DNA of 7,185 nt from Gammaproteobacteria bacterium (GCA_002714125.1 PAWP01000003.1:24474-31658), one strand, 5' to 3'; positions 1 to 6,835 are shown, counted from the stretch's first letter. A program made the numbers and translations. The notes: a model not told the origin generated them from the sequence alone.

Positions 1-212
1 TCCCAGCCAATCTGTGCATCGAGGTGGGTATGCAGATCGATGAATCCTGGCGTCACTGCCGCGCCGGATGCATCGATTTCGCGAACACCTTCCTCATCGA
101 CTTTGCCGAGAGCAACGATCGTGTCGCCCTGAACAGCGACATCGCCTTCGTAGGATGGGTTGCCAGTGCCATCAACAATCTGTCCGTTGCGTATAACCAG
201 GTTGTATTTCAT
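1..212 (-). CDS. N-acyl-D-amino-acid deacylase-type amidohydrolase, N-terminal part (runs off the window)
   Basis: Reading the minus strand from an ATG at 212 gives 70 codons without a stop to the window edge, so the C-terminal part of the gene is missing from view. It opens with the small beta-sandwich typical of composite-domain amidohydrolases (MKYNLVIRNGQIVDGTGNP, residues 1-19), then a segment ending in TPGFIDLHTHLDAQIGW (54-70). The HxH pair at His61/His63 is the metal-binding motif at the end of the first barrel strand. The opening and the HTHLDAQ sequence fit the D-aminoacylase / N-acyl-D-glutamate deacylase branch, zinc enzymes that remove the acyl group from N-acyl-D-amino acids. 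The exact substrate cannot be read from this piece, and other amidohydrolases of the same branch remain possible. The gene is divergent from the DUF3604 gene. Its ribosome binding site is weak (GAGACAG region just upstream of the ATG). Confidence 0.88.
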   Translation of the reverse strand, partial: MKYNLVIRNGQIVDGTGNPSYEGDVAVQGDTIVALGKVDEEGVREIDASGAAVTPGFIDLHTHLDAQIGW

Positions 213-383
213 GTCTGTCTCTGCGAATAGTTCTTTTTGATGGTCCCTGCATTGATCACAGCAAAGACTGGTGTTCGGGCGGTCCTGTAAAGCGCTTGTC
301 CACCTACACGGTGGCTGAGGCTAGTGTGACGCCGAGCTTAGTGCAATATACATAGAAGACGGTAGGCATGCCGTGCAAGGGCC

Positions 384-400
384 CGCAGCGGGCGGCTGCG
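384..400. repeat. GC-rich inverted repeat (6-bp stem, 5-base loop)
   Basis: CGCAGC (384-389) pairs with GCTGCG (395-400) around the loop GGGCG. It overlaps a second dyad, GCCCGC-A-GCGGGC (381-393), so two alternative structures compete. On the plus strand it is followed by CTTTGTT, only a poor imitation of a terminator U-tract. It could be a 5'-leader structure of the DUF3604 transcript, a weak terminator or chance; the pairing is seen, the role is not. Confidence 0.35.
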
Positions 401-492
401 CTTTGTTGCCGATGCGCGAGTGATCCAAACCAGCAATGCGATCGAGAAGCGAGCCACGCTCATCCGGTAGGATTGGCACCTGAAATCGGGCC

Positions 493-497
493 AGGTG
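493..497 (+). promoter_or_regulatory. Shine-Dalgarno that decides the DUF3604 start
   Basis: AGGTG at 493-497 lies 6 bases before the ATG at 504. The alternative GTG start at 495 overlaps this motif and has only a weak CGGG upstream, so the ATG is preferred. Confidence 0.55.
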
Positions 498-503
498 ACC
501 AAA

Positions 504-2465
504 ATGAACTCCGCGCGAGTAGGCAAGGTTAGCTTATGGTTTGGACTGGTGTTGTTGGGCTTTTCCTTCAACGCTGCCGGGCAGGTTCCGGAAAACTGGA
601 TGCCTGAGGTGACGCCCAGCAATGCGCCCGAATCATATTCGCCGAGCGCGCGGCGTCAGTTTCCGGATCAGGTTTTCTTCGGCGATACACACGTCCACAC
701 CAATCTCTCCAATGACGCGTTCGCGATGGGTGACCATGCTCTGTCACCCGACGACGCCTATCGATTTGCTAAAGGCGAACCGGTGACCATGCACAGTGGG
801 ATGCAGGCGAAGCTTCGACGGCCATTGGATTTTCTCGTGGTGGCCGACCACGCGGGGAACATGGGTGTGATGGCTCGGCTGGCGGCTCGTGATCCGGCGT
901 TGCTCAAGACCGATCAGGGTCAGGCTTGGCTGAAAACCTTCGATGAGTACCACGGCGAGACCGCCGCAGCGCTGAACGCCCCACAGGCGGGATTTATCGA
1001 ACGTGTCATGACCGTCTTCTACAACACTGGCGGCAAACGCAACCTGTGGAACTACTTCGCCGAACCTCGGGCTGAGCCAGAGTTTCGTCAGTCGGTATGG
1101 GATGAGGTGATCGCGAGCGCCGAACGCCACAATGCCGAGGGGACCTTCACTGCGTTTATTGGCTACGAGTGGACGGCTGATCACCTAGGCGCACGGCATC
1201 GCAATGTCATTTTTCGCGACGGCGCTGAGCAGACTTCACAGGTCCTGCCGTTTTCAAAGTTAGACAGCCACGATCCCGAGGCGTTGTGGGCGTACCTTGA
1301 GTCCTACGCAGAGGCTACCGGTGGTGACGCGATAGCGATTCCTCACAACGCAAACATCTCCGGTGGAACGACCTTCAAGCGGGTCACCTTCGCAGGAGAG
1401 CCGCTCACACGCACCTATGCGAAAACGCGCGCGCATTGGGAACCGTTGAACGAGGTCACTCAGTACAAGGGCGATGGGGAGGCGTACCCGCCGCTGTCGC
1501 CGGACGATGAGTTTGCGAACTACGAAACCTGGCACAGTTGGGCCGGCCCCGATACGTCCAACATCGAGTTCAATGAGGAATGGCTTGAGCGCAAAAAGGG
1601 CGACTACGCTCGACCCGCGTTGAAACGTGGGCTCGCGCTCGAGGCTGAACTGGGCGTTAATCCGTTCAAATTCGGCATGATTGGATCAACTGATTCGCAT
1701 ACTTCCCTCGCTGCCGCGGAGGAAGACAACTTCTGGGGCACGTACGCCCTGTACGAGCCGAACGCGTTCCGCAGTCTGTTCCAGGACGAGTTCGCGGCCT
1801 CAGGCTACGCAGCGATTTGGGCGACAGAAAACACACGTGAGGCCCTTTTTGCGGCAATGCGCCGCAAGGAAACATACGCAACGACCGGCCCGCGCATGAC
1901 TGTGCGCTTTTTTGGCGGCTGGGACTTCAAGCCCGCAGATGCGTACAGCTCCGAACTTGCTGCAATCGGTTATCGTGGCGGCGTGCCCATGGGCGGCGAC
2001 CTGGTAGCCGCGCCCGCCGGCAAGTCACCCACGTTTCTTGTTCGGGCAACCAAAGATTGGGACGGGGCGAACCTTGACCGTGTGCAGGTCGTCAAGGGAT
2101 GGCTATCTGCCAATGGTGAACTCGATGAGCGCGTCTATGATGTAGTGGTTTCAGACGAAAGAGTCATCCCCCAAGGGCGCGGCAAGGTGCAGCCGGTTGG
2201 CTCGACGGTTGACGTGGAGAAACTAACCTACGCCAACACCATTGGCGACCCTGAACTTACGGTCGTTTGGACAGATCCCGACTTCGACCCGCAGGCACGC
2301 GCGTTTTACTATGTGAGGGTCATAGAGATTCCGACTCCACGATGGACGGCCTACGATCGGAAGTTCTTCAAGATTGAGAACCGGATGGATAGCAAGGTTC
2401 CGCTGACAACCCAGGAGAGAGCGTACACGAGCCCTATCTGGTATACGCCGGTTCCGAACCAGTAA
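504..2465 (+). CDS. Exported DUF3604 protein (PHP-like metallohydrolase fold)
   Basis: Complete gene of 653 codons from the ATG at 504 (656 from a GTG at 495). Residues 1-27 form a Sec signal peptide: basic start MNSARVGK, a hydrophobic core, and a likely cut near FNAAGQ; no lipobox Cys, so a periplasmic or secreted protein. The rest matches the DUF3604 family throughout. Likely metal ligands in PHP-like order are GDTHVHTN (His63, His65), VVADHAGN (Asp115, His116), AIPHN (His281) and GSTDSHT (Asp397, His399). Other family blocks are FIGYEWTADH, QYKGDGEAYPPLSPDDEF and ATTGPRMTVRFFGGW. Length is usual for the family and no key block is missing. The substrate of DUF3604 proteins is not established as far as I know; a metal-dependent hydrolase role is inferred from the His/Asp pattern. 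It faces the isomerase gene tail-to-tail, 32 bases apart. No clear terminator follows the stop. Confidence 0.93.
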   Translation: MNSARVGKVSLWFGLVLLGFSFNAAGQVPENWMPEVTPSNAPESYSPSARRQFPDQVFFGDTHVHTNLSNDAFAMGDHALSPDDAYRFAKGEPVTMHSGMQAKLRRPLDFLVVADHAGNMGVMARLAARDPALLKTDQGQAWLKTFDEYHGETAAALNAPQAGFIERVMTVFYNTGGKRNLWNYFAEPRAEPEFRQSVWDEVIASAERHNAEGTFTAFIGYEWTADHLGARHRNVIFRDGAEQTSQVLPFSKLDSHDPEALWAYLESYAEATGGDAIAIPHNANISGGTTFKRVTFAGEPLTRTYAKTRAHWEPLNEVTQYKGDGEAYPPLSPDDEFANYETWHSWAGPDTSNIEFNEEWLERKKGDYARPALKRGLALEAELGVNPFKFGMIGSTDSHTSLAAAEEDNFWGTYALYEPNAFRSLFQDEFAASGYAAIWATENTREALFAAMRRKETYATTGPRMTVRFFGGWDFKPADAYSSELAAIGYRGGVPMGGDLVAAPAGKSPTFLVRATKDWDGANLDRVQVVKGWLSANGELDERVYDVVVSDERVIPQGRGKVQPVGSTVDVEKLTYANTIGDPELTVVWTDPDFDPQARAFYYVRVIEIPTPRWTAYDRKFFKIENRMDSKVPLTTQERAYTSPIWYTPVPNQ

Positions 2466-2497
2466 ATCGCAGGTCCGGTCAGCACGGTGTGTCCGGC

Positions 2498-3385
2498 TCA
2501 TTGCTCGCGGTCAGGTTCCTTGATGGTTATCTGGTAGCGACCGCGCGCCTCTGTGTAGAGAGTTAGCTGGTTGGCTTCTGCTTGTGCGCGAGACAAATCC
2601 GCAAGTACCCGGGCGCGCACCTCCGTAAGCGGCTGCTGGCGCGCGAGAGTTCTGTCGGCAACCAACACCAGATGCTGGCCGTGCGCTGAGCGAATGGGCC
2701 CCTGCCAGTCGTGCACGACTTCATTCGAGAACAGTTCCTCTGCGAACGCCTCGCCAAAGTGCACGGATACGTCTTCGCGCGACCGGTTCGCGTAGTTGCG
2801 GTGGTACATGAAGTGTTCGCCTCGGTCCCCCGCAGCGTGGAACGGGACCGCTTCCTCCTTCAGATCGTGCAGTTCCTGAGCGGCGGCGTTGGTGGCGTCC
2901 CTACCGTATGTGTCATCTGAAAAAAACACATGTGTAAACGTAATCTGTGCAGGCGCAATGTATCTCTCGGAATTCGCCGCATAGAAGACGGCCAACTGCC
3001 CTTCGGTAACGTTGAGCGCATCGTAGGCGAAGCCCTGATTGAGGTACTCAAGCTGGGCAATGAGCCGGCGTTTCGCCGCGTAGCCATCTGTGTTCAGCCC
3101 CATGGCCCGGGCTTCGCGGTAGAGTACCTCTTCTCGTACATACTCCTCGGTAAGACGCGCGCGGGTCGGACCATCGAGCGCATGCACCTGCTGCAGTGCG
3201 ACCGCTTCGTCCAGCCTGGGATTTCTGCCGTGCAACATGCCCGCAAGCGCATGCTCATCAACGACAATTCTGCCCGCCGGGTCGTCTGAAACGCCGATCG
3301 CATCGAAAAGCAGGAACAGGAGAATCCCGACAACGCCAAAATAAACGAGAGGCTCCCGCAGAAAGCGCTGGAATCGCGTGTGCAC
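2498..3385 (-). CDS. Membrane-anchored parvulin-type peptidyl-prolyl cis-trans isomerase
   Basis: Complete gene of 295 residues starting at a GTG. One hydrophobic segment (about residues 14-31, VYFGVVGILLFLLFDAIG) is a signal anchor, placing the rest in the periplasm. Residues about 78-115 form the helical SurA/PpiD-like chaperone stretch, including EEYVREEVLYREARAMGL. Residues about 146-245 read as a parvulin domain: the ITFTHVFFS strand, a divergent middle, then WQGPIRSAHGQHLVLV, which fits the G-P-x-x-S-x-x-G-x-H-L-V signature at the domain end. The role is probably folding or assembly of exported proteins; catalytic activity is inferred, and the domain is divergent enough that it may act mainly as a chaperone. 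From memory, this family often sits beside DUF3604 and HupE/UreJ-type genes; the HupE partner is not seen here. The sulfatase remnant lies 29 bases upstream on the same strand. Confidence 0.85.
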   Translation of the reverse strand: MHTRFQRFLREPLVYFGVVGILLFLLFDAIGVSDDPAGRIVVDEHALAGMLHGRNPRLDEAVALQQVHALDGPTRARLTEEYVREEVLYREARAMGLNTDGYAAKRRLIAQLEYLNQGFAYDALNVTEGQLAVFYAANSERYIAPAQITFTHVFFSDDTYGRDATNAAAQELHDLKEEAVPFHAAGDRGEHFMYHRNYANRSREDVSVHFGEAFAEELFSNEVVHDWQGPIRSAHGQHLVLVADRTLARQQPLTEVRARVLADLSRAQAEANQLTLYTEARGRYQITIKEPDREQ

Positions 3386-3392
3386 GACGTGA

Positions 3393-3398
3393 CTCTCC
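3393..3398 (-). promoter_or_regulatory. Ribosome binding site supporting the GTG start of the isomerase gene
   Basis: On the minus strand GGAGAG (complement of 3393-3398) precedes the GTG at 3385 by 7 bases. This is a strong match, and there is no better ATG in frame nearby, which supports the non-ATG start. Confidence 0.6.
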
Positions 3399-3414
3399 GC
3401 GTCAGTTCCAACCC

Positions 3415-3867
3415 CTAGGATGTCTCAACAGTTTGGTCGATGTTTATCCAAGGCACACTTGCGTGCCACGAGTCGAGCAGTTCCTCCAGCTCAACGATGG
3501 CTGAATGTGCTGGATCGTACGCAGCGAGATTGTCTATTTCATACGGGTCTTGCTCGGCATCCCATAGCCGCATCCCGTCTCGGGTGATCGATCTGGCTGC
3601 GCGGCCGAGCTGTTTCGCAAAGTTGTATCGTGGCGTTCCAACGCCGACCGCCTCAATCTCAGACTCATTGAAGACGTGGATGTCGGCAAGTGTTTTTGTT
3701 TCGCCGCACAGCACGGACACAAAGCTTCGAACCTGCACATGGTCCGGAATGTCTTGTCCGGTGAGATCGAGCATCGTTGGCATGAAGCTGGGGCGCATCC
3801 ACTTAATCTCCAGAGTCGGCATGCCTTTTCTTACCGCATACATGCGCACGAGATCAAACGGGTAGAA
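3415..3867 (-). pseudogene. Sulfatase, C-terminal remnant (catalytic domain missing)
   Basis: An open frame of about 150 codons whose protein matches only the C-terminal part of type I (formylglycine) sulfatases. Recognisable blocks in order are MPTMLDLTGQDIPDHVQ followed by RSFVSVLCGE (family pattern roughly G-R-S-F-x-P-L-L-x-G), a GTPRYNFAKQL strand, RLWDAEQDPYEIDNLA (the typical D-P-x-E-x-x-N-L-A ending) and DSWHASVPW. The N-terminal two thirds, including the C-x-P-S-R nucleophile motif and the metal ligands, is absent, and an in-frame TAG at 3868-3870 closes the frame on the upstream side. Neither the GTG at 3849 nor the ATG at 3843 has a ribosome binding site, so translation is unlikely. 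The first 30 or so residues read poorly against the family, suggesting drift or a rearranged edge. The call as sulfatase is firm; the original substrate is unknown. Confidence 0.75.
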
Positions 3868-3937
3868 CTAAGGGTCGAGCTCATTTTCCCCTTAGAGATA
3901 CGACTCCCTTGGTGCCCAATCTACGGCTAACTACTCG

Positions 3938-3960
3938 AACCGCGATGCGCTGGTTTTTTT
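3938..3960 (+). terminator. Orphan rho-independent terminator-like hairpin
   Basis: On the plus strand AACCGCG (3938-3944) pairs with CGC-(bulged T)-GGTT (3948-3955) around the loop ATG, directly followed by TTTTT to 3960. Stem plus T-run is the shape of an intrinsic terminator. No plus-strand gene lies upstream between 2466 and 3937, so what it would stop is unclear: readthrough from DUF3604, antisense transcription, or a lost gene. It could be chance, since the stem is short and bulged. Confidence 0.4.
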
Positions 3961-4068
3961 GAAATTCAAAACCTAGCGGAAAGTTGCGCGCCACGTGACT
4001 CGCAAGCAGAAGTCTCCAGAAGTACCTTCCAGGGTCGGACCTATGTCTAAATGAGGCCAGCTGAAATG

Positions 4069-4091
4069 TTGTGTGCCTTTTTTGTGTGCCT
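4069..4091. repeat. Short tandem repeat, two copies of TTGTGTGCCT
   Basis: TTGTGTGCCT occurs at 4069-4078 and again at 4082-4091, separated by TTT, giving a 13-base period. The two copies are identical over 10 bases. No function is evident; replication slippage is the simplest explanation. Confidence 0.6.
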
Positions 4092-4169
4092 CTAGGGCCA
4101 GGCTATTGCCCAAGAACCGGTAACCGGAAGATCTGCCTTGTTTCCGCAGTAAGGACGATCAACCCAACT

Positions 4170-4189
4170 GCTCGGCATCCTCGCCGAGC
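4170..4189 (-). terminator. GC-rich hairpin downstream of the alpha/beta hydrolase (weak terminator candidate)
   Basis: GCTCGGC (4170-4176) and GCCGAGC (4183-4189) form a perfect 7-bp stem with a 6-base loop. It lies about 60 bases past the stop of the minus-strand hydrolase gene. On that strand it is followed by AGTTGGGTT, T-containing but without a real T-run, so termination would be weak or need Rho. The pairing is certain, the role is not. Confidence 0.35.
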
Positions 4190-4249
4190 TACGCCTGACA
4201 ACCTACTCGAGCGAACACTAGTCATCTATCGCCACACTCGCTGGGTACA

Positions 4250-5311
4250 CTAGGGGAGGAGCTCGACCGCAATGTCACGTGCAGCCATCAGCTGAACCAG
4301 ATCTTCAGCCATAAGCACAGCTGCAGTTTCACGTTTCCTCAGTGTCGCGTCGAAACGTGCGAGGCCCAATCCGTTAATCAGATCGTAAGCATGTGACCCA
4401 GGCGCGAGCTCAGAGGACGGTTTCATGTTACTCAACATGGCAGTTAGCTCAGGTGTATCCGCCGCCATCATGCTCATCATGGCCTTAAAGCCATCGTGGG
4501 CTTGCTCAATATTGTCATTGAAGTGAAAGTGGTCTGCGTTCTGCAGCACGACTGTTGTGCTCGGTGCGGGATTGCGCTTACGTAAGTCCCGCATGCCATC
4601 CAAAGGCAGAATCGAGTCAAGTTCCGCTACCAGATAGAGTGTGGGCACCACGCGTCCCCAGTTGAAACTGAGTGAGGTCGCCATTGCGGCTGTCATGTCG
4701 TCCCCACTCGCTCCACCACCTGGTGCAAGTAGCACAGCTGCTCCGATACGTGCGTCGGTTTCTATGGTTTTTAGCGTCGTCCACCCACCGAAGCTGTGGC
4801 CCGACATCCCAATTTGATCCGAATTGATGGACACCTCGGCAGCACCAGCAAGCATTTGGTCAATAACAAAGGATGCATCCTGCGGTCGACTGACCATAAA
4901 ACGCTCCAGAACCTTCTGGTCGCCTGCCGCGCTCTCACCTGAAATCATGTCAGCAATGGTATTGCCCACGTGATCCATAGATGCCACAACATAGCCGTGA
5001 CTTGCGAGGTGCGTACAAAAAAAAGTTGACTGGCGGCGCTCACCGCCAAAACCGTGTGAGAACACAATCAGCGGGAAAACGCCCGGAGCGGTCTCCGCGC
5101 CGAGCACCGCCTGTTGGCGGGTCTCGCCCAGGCCAGATACCGTTTCGAATGTGTTCATTGTGGCTGGATTCAGATCCTGGCCGCGATGGGCTTCAGCAGC
5201 CGGGTACCATACGTCGACCGGCAGCGTGTGATCACGCACTGTATCGGTCCAGCGGTATTGGCGGGTGCCAACCGGTGTCGATCCCCGCGCAAAAGGGTTA
5301 TACGAAGACAT
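4250..5311 (-). CDS. Alpha/beta hydrolase, PAF-acetylhydrolase / dienelactone-hydrolase-like
   Basis: Complete gene of 353 residues. The start MSSYNPFARGSTPVGTR fits the beginning of related proteins, which supports this ATG even though its ribosome binding site is weak. Core features follow the alpha/beta-hydrolase order: LIVFSHGFGG (82-90, oxyanion loop), GMSGHSFGG (168-176, nucleophile elbow, Ser173), VAELDSILPL (acid Asp232) and NADHFHF (catalytic His261). The Ser, Asp and His spacing and the GHSFGG elbow resemble platelet-activating-factor acetylhydrolase-like and chlorophyllase-like bacterial esterases. No signal peptide or membrane segment is seen, so it is probably cytoplasmic. After the catalytic His about 90 residues remain, mostly helical in appearance. 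An ester or short acyl substrate is likely, but none can be named. It stands alone: LLM remnant upstream, non-coding sequence downstream. Confidence 0.88.
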   Translation of the reverse strand: MSSYNPFARGSTPVGTRQYRWTDTVRDHTLPVDVWYPAAEAHRGQDLNPATMNTFETVSGLGETRQQAVLGAETAPGVFPLIVFSHGFGGERRQSTFFCTHLASHGYVVASMDHVGNTIADMISGESAAGDQKVLERFMVSRPQDASFVIDQMLAGAAEVSINSDQIGMSGHSFGGWTTLKTIETDARIGAAVLLAPGGGASGDDMTAAMATSLSFNWGRVVPTLYLVAELDSILPLDGMRDLRKRNPAPSTTVVLQNADHFHFNDNIEQAHDGFKAMMSMMAADTPELTAMLSNMKPSSELAPGSHAYDLINGLGLARFDATLRKRETAAVLMAEDLVQLMAARDIAVELLP

Positions 5312-5355
5312 GGAATTTAGCCTGTGGTAATTATCAGTAACGCCACCATAGTGCG

Positions 5356-5565
5356 CTATTTGCCAACGCCCAAGACAACGTCGCGCTCTGTGACTAGTTC
5401 GCGGACCCTGGGGATCAGTTCCTCACCGTACTATATTGCGTTGGGCAATGGGTCATGGCCGCGGATCAAGAGGCTGGTAGTCCCAATGTCGTAATACGCC
5501 AGCAACACCTGTGCAACCGTCTCGGGCGAACCGACCAGAGCCGTCGAGTTTTCCCTAGCGCCCGG
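5356..5565 (-). pseudogene. LLM-class flavin monooxygenase (alkanesulfonate monooxygenase-like), C-terminal relic
   Basis: Translating the minus strand from 5565 gives the C-terminal end of a luciferase-like monooxygenase of the SsuD type. Clear blocks are ENSTALVGSPETVAQVLLAY (family: G-N-S-T-A-L-V-G-T-P-E-T-V-A), YYDIGTTSLLIRGHDPLPNAI (21 residues minus drift; family Y-Y-D-x-G-V-T-T-F-L-I-R-G-F-D-P-L) and YGEELIPRVRELV. A TAG at 5431-5433 interrupts the protein between PLPNAI and YGEELIP, where relatives usually carry Glu or another polar residue, so a single base change could explain it. A TAA at 5566-5568 closes the frame upstream, and the rest of the TIM barrel is absent because acr3 begins its own 3' end at 5639. 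The frame ends with a TAG at 5356-5358. The intact enzyme would have used FMNH2 and oxygen; this copy cannot be functional. Confidence 0.8.
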
Positions 5566-5586
5566 TTATGCCCGCCCACGTACATG

Positions 5587-5614
5587 TTGAGCAGCTCAAT
5601 CACTCAAACGAGTG
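5587..5614. repeat. Two small inverted repeats just downstream of acr3
   Basis: TTGAGC-A-GCTCAA (5587-5599) is a perfect dyad with a one-base centre. Next to it CACTC-AAAC-GAGTG (5601-5614) is a perfect 5-bp stem with a 4-base loop. They lie 25 bases past the acr3 stop and could fold in its 3' end, but no T-run follows on the minus strand, so no terminator is claimed. Confidence 0.35.
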
Positions 5615-5638
5615 TCGGGGGTTCCGGAGCCGTTTCTG

Positions 5639-6820
5639 CTATTCCGCGGCCAGCTCCGCTTTTGCAGATGGAGACGTGCGGGGAAACCAGTGTTGCGTTC
5701 GCAAGCAGAACTTCACCAACATCAGCATGAGCGGCACTTCAATCAGCACGCCTACAACGGTCGCCAGTGCGGCGCCAGTCGAAAGGCCGTAGAGCATCGC
5801 AGCCGTCGCGATGGCGACTTCAAAATGGTTGGATGCGCCTATCATCGATGTGGGTGCCGCATTCTCATACGTCAGCCCCATCAGTTTCGAGAGTCCATAA
5901 CCCAACGAGAAGATGAACACCGTCTGCACGAACAGCGGTATCGCGATCCAGAGAATAGTGAGCGGATTCTGTACGATGGTTTCGCCCTTGAACGAGAACA
6001 GAAGTACCAGCGTGATGAGCAGCGCAGTGATCGTTACAGGGGTTAGGTAGCGCAGGAACGTCTCCTGGAACCACTGCTCCCCTTTCACTGAGATGATCCA
6101 TTTGCGTGAGCTGTATCCCGCTATCAAGGGTAATGCGACATATATGCTGATAGACAGCAACAACGCCTCCCAGGGCACCGGCAACTGGCCAACGCCGAGC
6201 AGAAATCCGCCGAACACGCCAAATAGCACCAGCATCGTCAGCGAATTGATGGCCACCATTACGAGCGTATGTCCGTCATTGCCTTCTGAGAGATAGCCCC
6301 ACACCAGCACCATCGCTGTACATGGCGCAATACCGAGGAGAATGCAACCCGCGAGATAGCTCCGCCACAGCGGCACTTCAAGCATTTTGGCACCATCCAC
6401 GAGCACCACTTTGCCAGCACCGTAGGTTTCCCCGACTGCAAACTCGGCGCCGAGTGGCATCTTCACGTAATCAACGGCCTCGGGCCCGATCAAACCTAGA
6501 AACAACGTGCCAAGGAAAAAGCTTGCGATCGCGTACATCGTGAAAGGCTTGATCGCCCAGTTGATGAACAGGGTGAGTCCAACGGGACGTACCGCTTTGC
6601 CTGCTTTGACAATCTCACGAAAGTCGATCTTCACCATGATCGGGTACATCATAAAAAAGAGACAGACGGCGATAGGAATCGAGACAATCGGTGCGTCATC
6701 GACGTGGATGGCCATGCCATCGAGTGTTTGGGCCACCCCAGGTGCAAGCTTGCCCAGCAGAATGCCCGCGCCGATGCACAGAGCAACCCAAACGGTTAGG
6801 TAGCGTTCAAAAAGATTCAT
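5639..6820 (-). CDS. acr3: Arsenite efflux permease, Acr3 family
   Basis: Complete gene of 393 residues with about ten hydrophobic segments, an inner-membrane secondary transporter that exports arsenite. The opening [20 protein letters not shown] is typical for Acr3. Function-defining residues are present: the Cys in [14 protein letters not shown] (Cys167) and the Glu in [12 protein letters not shown] (Glu361), corresponding to the conserved Cys and Glu needed for As(III) transport in studied Acr3 proteins. [21 protein letters not shown] (about 47-67), [13 protein letters not shown] and [15 protein letters not shown] are further family blocks. It is longer than the roughly 350-residue Acr3 proteins I know because of an extra hydrophilic stretch at about 113-151, between LIGPEA and YLAGCILLG. 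Start: AGGAA at 6826-6830 (minus strand) is 5 bases before the ATG. An ArsR-type tail lies 15 bases upstream, the normal arsR-acr3 order; no arsC follows. Confidence 0.95.
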   Translation of the reverse strand: MNLFERYLTVWVALCIGAGILLGKLAPGVAQTLDGMAIHVDDAPIVSIPIAVCLFFMMYPIMVKIDFREIVKAGKAVRPVGLTLFINWAIKPFTMYAIASFFLGTLFLGLIGPEAVDYVKMPLGAEFAVGETYGAGKVVLVDGAKMLEVPLWRSYLAGCILLGIAPCTAMVLVWGYLSEGNDGHTLVMVAINSLTMLVLFGVFGGFLLGVGQLPVPWEALLLSISIYVALPLIAGYSSRKWIISVKGEQWFQETFLRYLTPVTITALLITLVLLFSFKGETIVQNPLTILWIAIPLFVQTVFIFSLGYGLSKLMGLTYENAAPTSMIGASNHFEVAIATAAMLYGLSTGAALATVVGVLIEVPLMLMLVKFCLRTQHWFPRTSPSAKAELAAE

Positions 6821-6835
6821 GTAGGTTCCTCAAAC

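Larger units (their letters stand above)
213..503. other. Divergent intergenic region between amidohydrolase and DUF3604 genes
   Basis: No gene is recognisable in either strand; the frames that stay open are short and lack family motifs. It should hold the promoters of both flanking genes. Structure visible includes a CCACC/GGTGG inverted repeat at 300-314 with a 5-base loop and a stronger GC-rich hairpin at 384-400. An AT-rich TATACA at 347-352 could serve as a -10 element for the plus-strand gene, but I find no good -35 partner, so no promoter is called. Confidence 0.6.
3868..4249. other. Non-coding stretch between sulfatase remnant and alpha/beta hydrolase
   Basis: Stops interrupt all frames, and the open pieces on either strand (for example plus-strand 4071-4253) show no family motif or ribosome binding site. 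It holds a terminator-like hairpin at 3938-3960, a 13-base-period tandem repeat at 4069-4091, a small CCGGT-A-ACCGG dyad at 4117-4127 and a 7-bp hairpin at 4170-4189. The missing N-terminal part of the sulfatase is not found here in any minus-strand frame that I translated. It reads as decayed or rearranged sequence. Confidence 0.55.

Noticed and set aside
338..622. Minus-strand open frame of 94 codons over the DUF3604 start and leader
   Set aside because: No family motif, overlaps the signal-peptide region of a well-supported plus-strand gene, and its composition looks like an antisense shadow.
744..1184. Minus-strand open frame of 146 codons inside DUF3604
   Set aside because: Fully antisense to conserved DUF3604 blocks; no recognisable domain.
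2930..3289. Plus-strand open frame of 119 codons opposite the isomerase gene
   Set aside because: Antisense shadow of the SurA-like helical region; no motif and no ribosome binding site.
3440..3865. Plus-strand open frame of 141 codons opposite the sulfatase remnant
   Set aside because: The minus strand carries clear sulfatase C-terminal blocks in order; the plus-strand protein is serine-rich and unrecognisable.
3900..3945. Possible tRNA fragment on the minus strand (GGTTCGAG and a nearby GGGCACCA)
   Set aside because: The sequence flanking the TTCGAG loop does not pair as a T-stem and no other arm can be drawn.
4071..4253. Plus-strand open frame of 60 codons in the intergenic gap
   Set aside because: No ribosome binding site, no motif, and it begins inside a short tandem repeat.
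5312..5345. GATAAT as a -10 element upstream of the alpha/beta hydrolase
   Set aside because: No acceptable -35 element at a normal distance; the nearest TTGGCA is about 25 bases away.
5455..5730. Plus-strand open frames between the hydrolase and acr3
   Set aside because: They are antisense to the LLM relic and the acr3 3' end, both supported by family motifs on the minus strand.
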